In this document: piece after piece, positions 57,219 to 64,000 of the stretch
Position numbering within the stretch: position 1 is the first letter of the stretch
Layout: every line of letters begins with the position of its first letter
Assembly (NCBI GenBank): GCA_023910605.1
Contig: JAAVVV010000001.1
Location: forward strand, 2,842,698-2,906,697
Length of the DNA stretch: 64,000 bases
Source: Bosea sp. (in: a-proteobacteria)
Lineage (GTDB): Bacteria > Pseudomonadota > Alphaproteobacteria > Rhizobiales > Beijerinckiaceae
Reading direction: 5' to 3'
Notes under the pieces: model-generated
Database searches by the model: none
Seen by the model: only the letters and a program-made list of their open reading frames with translations
What the model was told of the DNA's origin: nothing
Translations under genes and position numbers: made by a program

Positions 57219-57722
57219 ATGAAACATGTAGTTATCGCGATGCTGATCTCCGGAATTTTGACCGCGTGTCAGACGGTAACGATCGATTCCCAGTTCGATA
57301 TTCGACAAGCACAGACAGCACTCGAGCCTGGAACAAATAGAATTGAAGGCAACGCTTTTTTGAGGCAACGCGGCGGAAGCGTTGTAACTGCTGCAGGCGA
57401 AGTTGTTCGACTTATTCCAGCAACGAGATACGCTGAAGAAAGATTTCAGAAAATTTATGGGGGCAACAAATTTGCTCCACTTCTCTTCGCAAATCGAACC
57501 GAAAACACGAACGCCGATTATATTCGTTTAACTCGCGAGACTAAAGCAGACGCGCAGGGGAATTTTCAATTCGAGAACGTGAAACCGGGTCGATACATTG
57601 TAATGACAAGAGTTGTTTGGGCAGTGCCAGGCAGCAGCCTGCCGGAAGGTGGTTCAATTTTTGATTATGTTGAAATTCGAGGCGAAAGACAAACAGTAAA
57701 AACGGTCATTTCTGGAAATTGA
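57219..57722 (+). CDS. Lipoprotein with carboxypeptidase-regulatory-like domain, low GC
   Basis: 167 residues from MKHVVIAMLISGILTACQTV, a lipoprotein signal with lipobox LTAC (Cys17). An in-frame ATG at 57150 is possible but would spoil the signal peptide. The mature part has EGNAFLRQRGGSVVTAAGEV and GNFQFENVKPGRYIVMTRVV, matching transthyretin-like/Cna-B-type folds. Codon use is strikingly A/T-rich (aaatagaattgaagg, tttatgggggcaac) against flanking genes. It interrupts an otherwise conserved hisI-patatin neighbourhood, so it looks horizontally acquired. Function unknown. Confidence 0.8.
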   Translation: MKHVVIAMLISGILTACQTVTIDSQFDIRQAQTALEPGTNRIEGNAFLRQRGGSVVTAAGEVVRLIPATRYAEERFQKIYGGNKFAPLLFANRTENTNADYIRLTRETKADAQGNFQFENVKPGRYIVMTRVVWAVPGSSLPEGGSIFDYVEIRGERQTVKTVISGN

Positions 57723-57893
57723 ACAGGATTCATTTGGAAATTTGACTGCTTCGAATGAGGTTCTGACGCTACTGGAAATTGGTTGTTATAAAATCGCCAA
57801 GAATATTTTGTACCCTGCAGCTAGCGCTTGCCGTATGGGGCCGCATCACGCGCCACACAATGAGGCTCGGAGAGGGGTGGCAACGCAGTGAAC

Positions 57894-58871
57894 ATGGAAA
57901 CCCTAGGACTACAGGAAGCGCCCTCAGGCAAGCCGAGGCTCGGGCTTGCGCTGGGAGGCGGCGCGGCCCGCGGCTGGGCGCATATAGGGGTACTTCGTAC
58001 CCTCGCCCGCGCGGGCGTGAAGCCGGACATCATCGCCGGCACGTCGATCGGCTCTCTGGTGGGCGGCATCCATGCTGCCGGACGGCTCGATGACCTGCAG
58101 GACTGGGCCGTGTCGCTTACCAAGCGGCGCATTGTCGGCTTGATGGACTTCCACATTGGCGGCTCGGGTCTGATTTCCGGCGACAGGCTCCGGCGCCTGC
58201 TGGGCGCCGAGCTGATGGACGTCCGCATAGAGGACCTTGCTACCAAATATGCCGCAATCGCGACCGAGCTTGGCACCGGCCACGAGATCTGGCTGACCCA
58301 TGGCTCGCTTGTCGATGCGATGCGCGCCTCCTATGCCCTGCCCGGCGTATTCGATCCCGTCAGGCTGGGCGGGCGCTGGCTCATGGATGGCGCACTGGTC
58401 AACCCGATCCCCGTCTCGGCGGCCCGGGCCATGGGCGCGGATGTCGTGGTGTGCGTGAACCTCAACGGCGATCCCGGCGGGCGCGGCACCACGATCCAGT
58501 CCCATCGCGCCGAGCGCGACCCGACGTCATTGACGCCAGACCTTGAGGTGCGGCCTTCGGCGCCTTGGCTGTCATCCTTCTCCGGAGCGGCGCGACGCGT
58601 GCGCTCGCTAGTCGGCCGAGCGCAGGATGACAATCCGGCGCCGGGGCTCGTGGGCGTGATGATCGACGCCTTCAACATCACGCAGGACAGGATCTCGCGC
58701 TCGCGCCTGGCAGGCGATCCGCCCGACGTGATGATCTCGCTCCGTCTGGCGAAGTTAGGCCTGTTCGACTTTCACCGCGCCGCTGAGGCGATCGAGCAAG
58801 GCGCGGCCGCCGCGGTGCGTATCGTGGACGACATCCACGCGGCGGTTGCCGCCTGCCCGCGCCTGCGCTGA
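57894..58871 (+). CDS. Patatin-like phospholipase (RssA-like)
   Basis: 325 residues from METLGLQEAPSGKPRLGLAL; a GTG two codons earlier is an alternative. The oxyanion loop GGGAARGWAHIG is at 21-32, the nucleophile Ser51 in GTSIGS and the catalytic Asp165 in LMDGALVNP, completing a Ser-Asp dyad. SYALPGVFDPVRLGG is the usual connecting block. A lipid acyl hydrolase acting at the cytoplasmic membrane. Convergent with the CBS gene, 22 bases away. Confidence 0.92.
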   Translation: METLGLQEAPSGKPRLGLALGGGAARGWAHIGVLRTLARAGVKPDIIAGTSIGSLVGGIHAAGRLDDLQDWAVSLTKRRIVGLMDFHIGGSGLISGDRLRRLLGAELMDVRIEDLATKYAAIATELGTGHEIWLTHGSLVDAMRASYALPGVFDPVRLGGRWLMDGALVNPIPVSAARAMGADVVVCVNLNGDPGGRGTTIQSHRAERDPTSLTPDLEVRPSAPWLSSFSGAARRVRSLVGRAQDDNPAPGLVGVMIDAFNITQDRISRSRLAGDPPDVMISLRLAKLGLFDFHRAAEAIEQGAAAAVRIVDDIHAAVAACPRLR

Positions 58872-58893
58872 GGCGCGCGCCGATCCGGCTGCG

Positions 58894-59325
58894 TCAGGCC
58901 GTTGCGATGTAATCGCGCATCGCCCGCGTCTCGGCCTCCATCTTCTCGATGTGCCGCTTCACGACGTCGCCGATGGAAATGATGCCGGAAAGCCGGCCTG
59001 CCTCCACGACGGGCAGATGGCGGAACTTGCCGGTCGTCATGATCTCCATCGCGCTCTCGATGCTCATGGCTTCGGTGCAGGTCGTCACGCGCGCCGTCAT
59101 GCGGCGCGAAACCGGCTCGTCGAGCCCGGCCGGCCCCGTCTCGGCGACGGCCCGCACGATGTCGCGCTCCGAAAGGATTCCGAGGACCGCCCCATCGGCG
59201 CCGGTCACCACCGCGGCCCCGATTCGGCGCTCGGCGAGGATGCGCGCGGCCTCGGCCAGCGTGCGATGGGGCAGGATCGTCTGAACCTCGCGGCCCTTCT
59301 CGGCCAGGATGCTGGAAACGCTCAT
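58894..59325 (-). CDS. Tandem CBS-domain protein
   Basis: 143 residues from MSVSSILAEKGREVQTILPH, with aaggagg upstream. Two CBS domains: first about 15-65 (LAERRIGAAVVTGADGAVLG, ILSERDIVRAV), second about 80-130 (TGKFRHLPVVEAGRLSGIIS, IGDVVKRH). The pair forms a Bateman module that binds adenine nucleotides. No enzymatic domain is attached, so it is a free-standing regulatory or sensor protein. Confidence 0.92.
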   Translation of the reverse strand: MSVSSILAEKGREVQTILPHRTLAEAARILAERRIGAAVVTGADGAVLGILSERDIVRAVAETGPAGLDEPVSRRMTARVTTCTEAMSIESAMEIMTTGKFRHLPVVEAGRLSGIISIGDVVKRHIEKMEAETRAMRDYIATA

Positions 59326-59441
59326 TGCAAATCCTCCTTGTGGCTGGCGCCGTTGGAAGTCGGCGCGCATCGTCTTGAGGGCTGATGCCCGCACCGAGTG
59401 TGCGACGAAAGTCGGATGCGCCGCAAGCGCTGCCTGTCGCC

Positions 59442-60278
59442 TCAGCCGCGCGCGCCGTGGCGGTCGAGCAAAGGAAAAAGCACAAGCCCCGCCACGAATC
59501 CGCCGATATGGGCTTCCCAGGCAATGGATGACTCGGCCGAGCCGAAGGCCGGAACCCCAGCGCCGAACAGCCAGTTGCTGGCGAACCAGACCAGCACGAA
59601 GACAAGCGCGGCGCGGTTGCGGACCATCCCCATGAGGGAGAGCGCAGGCAGCGCCCTCGCGGCATCTGGCGTCTTCACCGATCCCAGTTGCATCCCGCGC
59701 GAGAACACGAATCGCGCGGCCGCGCCGGTGGCCGCCGACACCCCGGCCGAGGCGCCGACCAGCGGCACGACATCAGCCGCATGCGCCCACAGGTGCAGCA
59801 CCGCGCCCGCAACGATGCCCGCAACGATCAGCGCTGCGAAAGGCAAGACGCCGAGCCGCCGCGCGACGGGCGAGCCGAACACCGCAAGCCAGAGGCAGTT
59901 CATCGCCACATGAGCCGTGCCGCCATGCAGCACGCCATAGCTGACGAGGCTCCACCAGCGCGGACCGCCGCCATCCAGGAGGTAGCGCGCCACGGCCATG
60001 CGCTCCGCCGCTTCCGCCGCGCTCGCTCCCGCCGTCAGGGCCTCGACAATGCGGCGCTGGTCGAACCAGCCGAATTCGAGCGCGAAGCGAGCGGGCACGA
60101 CCGCGAACTCGCGCAGGATTGCGAGGTCATCCTCGAGCGCAAGGCCAAGTCTTGCGAGATGCACCGCGAAGAAGGTGCCGATCAGGCCGATGACGACGCC
60201 AGGAATGTTGAAGATGGGCTCAGCCCCAGCGGGGCCCGCCCTGCCCACAGCTTCGCGCGGCTCATCCGACATGCTCAT
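59442..60278 (-). CDS. Rhomboid-family intramembrane serine protease
   Basis: 278 residues from MSMSDEPREAVGRAG (an ATG two codons later is possible). Six membrane helices. Catalytic Ser178 lies in GASAG and His257 in EAHIGGFVAG; the supporting TM2 motif is HGGTAHVAMNCLWLAVFG. All active-site positions are intact, so it is likely a functional protease that cleaves membrane-protein helices. The gene stands alone on the minus strand; a minus-strand terminator lies just upstream of it (60356-60389). Confidence 0.9.
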   Translation of the reverse strand: MSMSDEPREAVGRAGPAGAEPIFNIPGVVIGLIGTFFAVHLARLGLALEDDLAILREFAVVPARFALEFGWFDQRRIVEALTAGASAAEAAERMAVARYLLDGGGPRWWSLVSYGVLHGGTAHVAMNCLWLAVFGSPVARRLGVLPFAALIVAGIVAGAVLHLWAHAADVVPLVGASAGVSAATGAAARFVFSRGMQLGSVKTPDAARALPALSLMGMVRNRAALVFVLVWFASNWLFGAGVPAFGSAESSIAWEAHIGGFVAGLVLFPLLDRHGARG

Positions 60279-60355
60279 GCCGCACGATTGCTGATCCAGT
60301 CTCAAGGGGCAAGCGCCAAGGGCATCAGGCTTTGCCCAAGTCCGCGGCGGCGCAC

Positions 60356-60389
60356 AAAAAAAGGGGAGGCTGCCATCGGGCAACCTCCC
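60356..60389 (-). terminator. Intrinsic terminator on the minus strand, no ORF before it
   Basis: In the minus-strand RNA, an 11-bp stem GGGAGGUUGCC / GGCAGCCUCCC (with one G-U pair that would be a C-A mismatch on the other strand) closes a CGAU loop and is followed by C and seven U (60362-60356). The wobble asymmetry and the U-tract both say it works on the minus strand. No coding frame ends at it. Confidence 0.82.
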
Positions 60390-60545
60390 TGCTTGACGAT
60401 CGGTCGCTGCCGGTTGGGTCTCGGTAAGAGCCCGGCCGCGTCCCGCCACCCGTCAGTAAATGCCGGCGCCGCGCGGTGGAGTGAAAGCCGCTTTGCCGGA
60501 AGATCCGTGCGTGTCGGGACCATCCCACCGCCCACTCGGGCTGGC
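60356..60545 (-). ncRNA. Candidate small RNA upstream of rhomboid gene
   Basis: A strong minus-strand terminator (60356-60389) has no gene upstream of it before the divergent PAS gene, so a short transcript must start between about 60390 and 60600. A perfect CtrA box lies at 60567-60581; transcription beginning near 60545 would give an RNA of about 190 nt. The segment can form further GC hairpins. It could alternatively be a terminated leader (attenuator) for the rhomboid gene. I do not recognise the family. The 5' end is a guess. Confidence 0.5.
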
Positions 60546-60566
60546 AACGGCAAGATCTTGTTAACC

Positions 60567-60581
60567 TTAACGAAAACTTAA
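60567..60581. promoter_or_regulatory. CtrA-type box before the candidate sRNA and the PAS gene
   Basis: Perfect TTAA-N7-TTAA (60567-60570, spacer cgaaaac, 60578-60581), with an extra ttaa at 60561-60564. It could drive the minus-strand small RNA or the PAS gene at 60735, or both. Confidence 0.6.
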
Positions 60582-60734
60582 TCAGACAGACTGCCCCGCC
60601 CGGCATAAGCATCGCAGGTGATGAGGCAAGGCGAGCGTTGCGAGGGGCCGCTGTCCCAGTCGGGCACGGCCTCGCTCCGTTCCGGGATATTGTTCGTGCG
60701 CATGCCGCACGGCGCGGCTGCGACTGGATGCACG

Positions 60735-61304
60735 ATGAAAACGACGAGCACGAAGCTTATCTTTCAGTACTGGGACGAGCTTCGCGGCTCGCGCGCGGCG
60801 CCGGAGCGCGGCGAGATCGAGCCCGGCGCCGTGCGTCACGCCCTGCTTGACACGTTCATCCTCGAGAATGAGGGCCAGGCCCTCACCTTCCGGCTGGCGG
60901 GCACGCGCCTCAATGCGCTCTTCGGCGGCGAGCTCAAGGACCGCCCCTTCGCCTCGCTCTGGCCCGATGCCGCCACGCGCGTGGAACTGTGCCGCATGGT
61001 CGATGCGGTGATGGACGAAAGCGCCGGCGCGGTGACTGGCCTGACCGTCCGTACCGAGCGCGAGGCTGTCGCCGAACTGGAGCTGCTCGTCCTTCCGCTT
61101 CGCCACCGGGGCCGCACCCACAGCCGCCTTCTGGGCGCGCTCAGCCCTGTTGCCGTGCCGATCTGGCTTGGCCTGGACCGAATCGCCTCCGTCGAGGTCC
61201 GGTCGATGAGGATCATCTGGCCATCCGGCATGCCCCGCGCCGCCACGGCGGGGCCGGAGGAAAGGCGCTCTCGCTTCACATTGGTCAATGGCGGGCGGGC
61301 CTGA
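60735..61304 (+). CDS. PAS-like sensory protein
   Basis: 189 residues from MKTTSTKLIFQYWDELRGSR; longer readings to 60618 are unlikely. RAAPERGEIEPGAVRHALLDTFILE (key words RAAPERGEIEPGA and LDTFILE) and LAGTRLNALFGGELKDRPFASLW are typical of the PAS_5-type family of alphaproteobacteria, which frequently precede PilZ genes. No kinase or cyclase output is attached. A tandem-PilZ gene follows after 56 bases in the same direction. Confidence 0.82.
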   Translation: MKTTSTKLIFQYWDELRGSRAAPERGEIEPGAVRHALLDTFILENEGQALTFRLAGTRLNALFGGELKDRPFASLWPDAATRVELCRMVDAVMDESAGAVTGLTVRTEREAVAELELLVLPLRHRGRTHSRLLGALSPVAVPIWLGLDRIASVEVRSMRIIWPSGMPRAATAGPEERRSRFTLVNGGRA

Positions 61305-61360
61305 GCGATAAATTGCCGAACTACCTGTCTATCCGCCGCCATCACCGCCATATGTAAGGC

Positions 61361-62017
61361 ATGGTTAACCTGCGGGTGGCTATGGTGAATCGTTCTTTCA
61401 ACGATGAAGACCGCATGTCCGCCGCACCCAAGATTGCATCCCGAAGCATCGAACGACGCAGGCATGCCCGCGTGAAGGTGTCGTTGCTGGGACGCTACAT
61501 GTTGACGAACCGCTCCGAGTTTCCGTGCCAGAGCATCGACATGTCGGTGGGCGGGCTTTTGCTGACCGCCCCGGTCAAGGGCCGCATCGGCGAGCGCGTC
61601 ATCGTCTATCTGGAGAATATCGGCCGCATTGAGGGCGAGATCGCGCGCATCACCGTGGAAGGCTTCGCGATGAGCTTTCGGGCCACCACGCGCAAGCGCG
61701 AGAAGCTCGCCGCGCAGCTCACCTGGCTCGCCAACCGCGCAACGCTCGGATTGCCGGAGGACCGCCGGCATGATCGCGTGCAGCCGCGGCAGAGCAGCAT
61801 CATTCTGACGCTCGACGACGGCAGGCAGGTGCCCGTCAAGCTCTTGGACATCTCGCTGTCCGGCGCCGCCTTCTCCGCCGACGTGAAGCTGATGGTGACG
61901 GATTTGGTGACGCTCGGAAAGACCCAGGCGCGCGTCATGCGCAAGTTCGAGGGCGGCTACGCGGTCGAGTTCCGCAAGGCCCTCCAGGTCGATAGCATCG
62001 ACCAGATCGAGCTCTGA
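61361..62017 (+). CDS. Tandem PilZ-domain cyclic-di-GMP-binding protein
   Basis: 218 residues if started at 61361; ATGs at 61382 and 61415 (MSAAPKIASRSIERRRHAR) are alternatives and the last fits the domain best. The first PilZ domain (about 30-115) has RRRHARVKVSL and DMSVGG. The second (about 130-215) has RRHDRVQPRQS and DISLSGA. RxxxR with D/NxSxxG is the cyclic-di-GMP binding pattern, so both domains may bind. It is a soluble effector of unknown output, and a possible reader for the GGDEF-EAL protein at 6.6-8.8 kb. Confidence 0.88.
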   Translation: MVNLRVAMVNRSFNDEDRMSAAPKIASRSIERRRHARVKVSLLGRYMLTNRSEFPCQSIDMSVGGLLLTAPVKGRIGERVIVYLENIGRIEGEIARITVEGFAMSFRATTRKREKLAAQLTWLANRATLGLPEDRRHDRVQPRQSSIILTLDDGRQVPVKLLDISLSGAAFSADVKLMVTDLVTLGKTQARVMRKFEGGYAVEFRKALQVDSIDQIEL

Positions 62018-62026
62018 CGGCTCCGT

Positions 62027-62779
62027 TCAGCGACCTCCGCTGACATCCAGCACCGCACCGGTCGTGTAGGACGCCGCATCCGAGAGCAGGAACATCACGG
62101 CCTGCGCGATCTCGACCGGCTGGCCGATGCGCTGCATGGGAATGAGCGGCGTGATTCTGTCCACGCGCCCGGCATCCTCCGTGCTGCGGGCGTGGATCTC
62201 GGTCTCGATGAGGCCCGGCGACACGGCGTTGACCCTGACGCCGTCTGTCGCAAGTTCCTTGGCGAGGCCCAGCGTCAGGGCATTGATCGCGCCCTTGGAG
62301 GCGGCATACCAAACATACTCTCCCGGGCTGCCGATCCGGGCGGCGACCGATGAGATGTTCACCAGTGCGCCTCCCGACCCGCCATGGCGTGTCGCCATGC
62401 GCCGTGCAGCCTCGCGCGCCACGAGAATGGCGCCGGTGACGTTGAGATCGATGCAGCCACGGATCACGCTCGCCTCGGTGGCGTCGAGGCGGCCCGAGCG
62501 GCCGGTGATGCCGGCATTGTTGACGACGCCCGTCACCTGCCCCAGCCGGCGCGCGACCTCATCGAACACGGCGATGACGTCCGCCTCGCTGGCCATATCG
62601 CCCTGGACCGGAATGACGCGCCGGCCTGTGGCCGAGACCAGCTCCGCGGCCAGGGCCTCGGCAGCGGCCTTCTCGCTGCGATAATTGATCGCGACGTCAT
62701 GACCAGCCTCGGCGGCAAGACGCGCGCAGGCCGCACCGATGCCGCGGCTGCCACCCGTGATAAGCGTGATTCTGGTCAT
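62027..62779 (-). CDS. Short-chain dehydrogenase/reductase (FabG/glucose dehydrogenase-like)
   Basis: 250 residues from MTRITLITGGSRGIGAACAR. TGGSRGIG (8-15) binds the nucleotide; NNAG at 87-90; catalytic Ser143/144 and Tyr158-x3-Lys162 (YAASK) are intact. VSPGLIETEIHA and YTTGAVLDVSGGR follow. The Asn-Tyr-Arg after the second strand (NYRSEK) suggests NADP preference. Substrate unknown. Convergent with the PilZ gene, 10 bases away. Confidence 0.92.
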   Translation of the reverse strand: MTRITLITGGSRGIGAACARLAAEAGHDVAINYRSEKAAAEALAAELVSATGRRVIPVQGDMASEADVIAVFDEVARRLGQVTGVVNNAGITGRSGRLDATEASVIRGCIDLNVTGAILVAREAARRMATRHGGSGGALVNISSVAARIGSPGEYVWYAASKGAINALTLGLAKELATDGVRVNAVSPGLIETEIHARSTEDAGRVDRITPLIPMQRIGQPVEIAQAVMFLLSDAASYTTGAVLDVSGGR

Positions 62780-63049
62780 GTCGCGTCCCCGCCGTTTTTC
62801 CAGCACCGATCATGACCGGCGGACCGCAGCGATGGCAAGGGCATGGCTGCGAAGCGCGCCCCTGAAGAAGCCCTGAAGCCCTTGCCGACAATTTGAATCA
62901 TCGGCCTCAAAAGCCGTTCACGCTGGCGCAAGGACGCCAGCTCCGCAGCGGCCGCAGGCGCCCGATCCATAAAATGCGAGGCAATTCAGTCAGCCGATTG
63001 AGCACGAACGCATGCGATCCCCGAAACCGGACAGGGTTTGGAGAAAGAC

Positions 63050-63730
63050 ATGCCAAAGAAGCATGGTTCTGACAGGGGATGGATCGGAGCGGTCTGCATC
63101 GCCGCGATGCTGGCGGGAGCCGGCGCCGCGCAGGCTCAATCATCGCAGGCTCAATCATCGCGGCAGACGCCGCTCACGACCGGCGCCTTGCCGCCGGTGA
63201 TGAGCCTTGACGTGGCGCGCACTGGCGACAGCCGCCCACCCATTGGCTGGGTGCAGTTCTGCGCGGACAAGCGCTATGCGGCGGAATGCGCTGTGGACCC
63301 GGCCGAGCCGGCCAAGGTGGAGCTGACGCCCCGCCTGTGGAAGATGGTGACCACGCTCAATACGAAGATCAACCAGGAGATCAACCCCGTGACCGACATG
63401 GATCACTGGGGCACGGTCGAACGCTGGGACATGGCCGAGGATGGCCGAGGCGATTGCGAGGAATATGTCCTCGTCAAGCGCAAGCGCCTCGTCGAGGCCG
63501 GCATCCCGCGCCGCGCGCTGCGCGTTGTTGTCGTGATCGATGATGAGAACGCGGGACATGCCGTGCTGATGCTGCGCTCTGACAAGGGCGACTTCATCCT
63601 CGACAACAAGCGCAATGCCGTTCTGCCCTGGCACCAGACGGGATATGTCTACGTCAAGCGCGAGAGCCAGGAGAACATCGGCTGGGTCGCGCTCGGCGGC
63701 GTCACAGGCCCGCAACTCGCCTCCCGCTGA
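63050..63730 (+). CDS. BTLCP-type transglutaminase-like cysteine protease
   Basis: 226 residues from MPKKHGSDRGWIGAVCIAAM, with ggagaaag upstream. A signal peptide is followed by a short QAQSS repeat linker. The likely triad is Cys136 (GDCEEYV), His170 (AGHAVLM) and Asp185 (ILDNKR); GWVQFCADKRYAAEC adds conserved cysteines. Bacterial transglutaminase-like cysteine proteases act in the periplasm; in gammaproteobacteria the related LapG is controlled by cyclic di-GMP and cuts surface adhesins, but this alphaproteobacterial family is distinct and no adhesin is nearby. A terminator follows. Confidence 0.9.
   Translation: MPKKHGSDRGWIGAVCIAAMLAGAGAAQAQSSQAQSSRQTPLTTGALPPVMSLDVARTGDSRPPIGWVQFCADKRYAAECAVDPAEPAKVELTPRLWKMVTTLNTKINQEINPVTDMDHWGTVERWDMAEDGRGDCEEYVLVKRKRLVEAGIPRRALRVVVVIDDENAGHAVLMLRSDKGDFILDNKRNAVLPWHQTGYVYVKRESQENIGWVALGGVTGPQLASR
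63131..63160 (+). repeat. Tandem 15-bp repeat in the BTLCP linker
   Basis: caggctcaatcatcg occurs twice in direct succession (63131-63145, 63146-63160) and encodes QAQSSQAQSS right after the signal peptide. It is in frame, so copy-number changes by slippage would only alter linker length. Confidence 0.85.
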
Positions 63731-63853
63731 GACCAAACCACTTTCCAACCGCTGCCGTGAGGACCTAAGGCAGGCAGGTTTCATCCACCAGTTCATGCGA
63801 TTGCGAGGCCCGGCCACGTCCCCACCCACCCGTCCAGATCGGGTTTCGCGAGA

Positions 63854-63893
63854 CGGGTCCGGCATTCGAAAGGGTGCCGGACCCGGTCTTTTT
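63854..63893 (+). terminator. Intrinsic terminator after the BTLCP gene
   Basis: An 11-bp stem (cgggtccggca 63854-63864; tgccggacccg 63875-63885) with a 10-base loop is followed by gtcttttt (63886-63893). It lies 124 bases after the protease stop and just before the end of the convergent gene. Confidence 0.8.
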
Positions 63894-63913
63894 CATCCAT
63901 AGCCCGTCCTGGC

Positions 63914-64000
63914 TCAGGCCGCAGCAGCGGCTCCGTCCTGGACAGGCAGCACATTGCGCCAGGCCAGAGCCCTGGCCTCGGGCCGGCGCTCCGCGTCCCG
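63914..64000 (-). CDS. C-terminal end of an unidentified protein (runs off the window)
   Basis: On the minus strand a frame open to the window edge ends at TGA (63914-63916) with RDAERRPEARALAWRNVLPV and QDGAAAAA. Codon composition is like the neighbouring genes, and the convergent terminator between it and the BTLCP gene fits a real gene end. Only 28 codons are visible and I do not recognise the family. Confidence 0.5.
   Translation of the reverse strand, partial: RDAERRPEARALAWRNVLPVQDGAAAAA

Overview
The window is high-GC DNA from an alphaproteobacterium, most likely a member of the Hyphomicrobiales (Rhizobiales). The indications are three perfect TTAA-N7-TTAA CtrA-type boxes, a BTLCP transglutaminase-like protease, DUF2336, DUF3126, DUF6867 and DUF6949 proteins, a Liv transporter operon, and the folE/hisI/patatin/CBS and thrS/yidD/scaffold-protein neighbourhoods. 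It is ordinary chromosome. I see no phage, plasmid, IS element, CRISPR array or rRNA, and only one tRNA (Arg, ACG).

Layout. 1-1.4 kb: envelope glycosyltransferases. 1.5 kb: tRNA-Arg. 1.7-2.8 kb: orphan UgpC/MalK-type ABC ATPase. 3-8.8 kb: a DSF-type (diffusible signal factor) quorum-sensing locus, with an RpfF-like synthase facing an operon of an RpfC-like sensor and a REC-PAS-GGDEF-EAL regulator. 9-11.4 kb: a fused aryl-CoA monooxygenase/reductase. 12.2-19.3 kb: a form-II CoxSLM molybdenum hydroxylase with CoxD, CoxE and CoxG maturation factors. 19.4-25.6 kb: a fumarase-superfamily lyase coupled to both aconitase-X subunits, a flavin reductase, a D-amino-acid-dehydrogenase-like flavoprotein and a 4-hydroxyproline-epimerase-type protein. 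26-31.7 kb: livH-livM-livG-livF-microORF-DUF6867-substrate-binding protein, closed by a terminator.

32-46 kb: housekeeping and mixed genes (ccdA, cysE, rpe-purB-hydrolase, a BASS transporter, a second DadA-like flavoprotein, an exported MBL-fold hydrolase, NAD kinase, a receiver/HPt pair, and DUF2336 with a lytic transglycosylase). 46-51.9 kb: MaoC/CitE-like pair, FMN-binding/nitroreductase operon, secreted protein, DUF2157/GDYXXLXY membrane pair. 52-59.3 kb: thrS, yidD, MAPEG protein, Fe-S scaffold, folE, hisI, a low-GC lipoprotein gene that looks acquired, patatin and CBS proteins. 59.4-64 kb: rhomboid protease, a candidate small RNA, PAS and tandem-PilZ proteins, an SDR, a BTLCP protease and the end of an unidentified gene.

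The most interesting item is the Rpf-like locus. It has the gene order of the Xanthomonas rpfF / rpfGHC region, including convergent transcription, but the RpfG-type receiver is joined to PAS-GGDEF-EAL instead of HD-GYP. A CtrA box precedes rpfF, and both convergent genes end inside one 20-bp inverted repeat so that both proteins finish in LRMVS. With the PilZ protein at 61 kb this suggests a cell-cycle-linked fatty-acid signal read out through cyclic di-GMP. All functional assignments here are read from sequence and remembered family features; no search was run.
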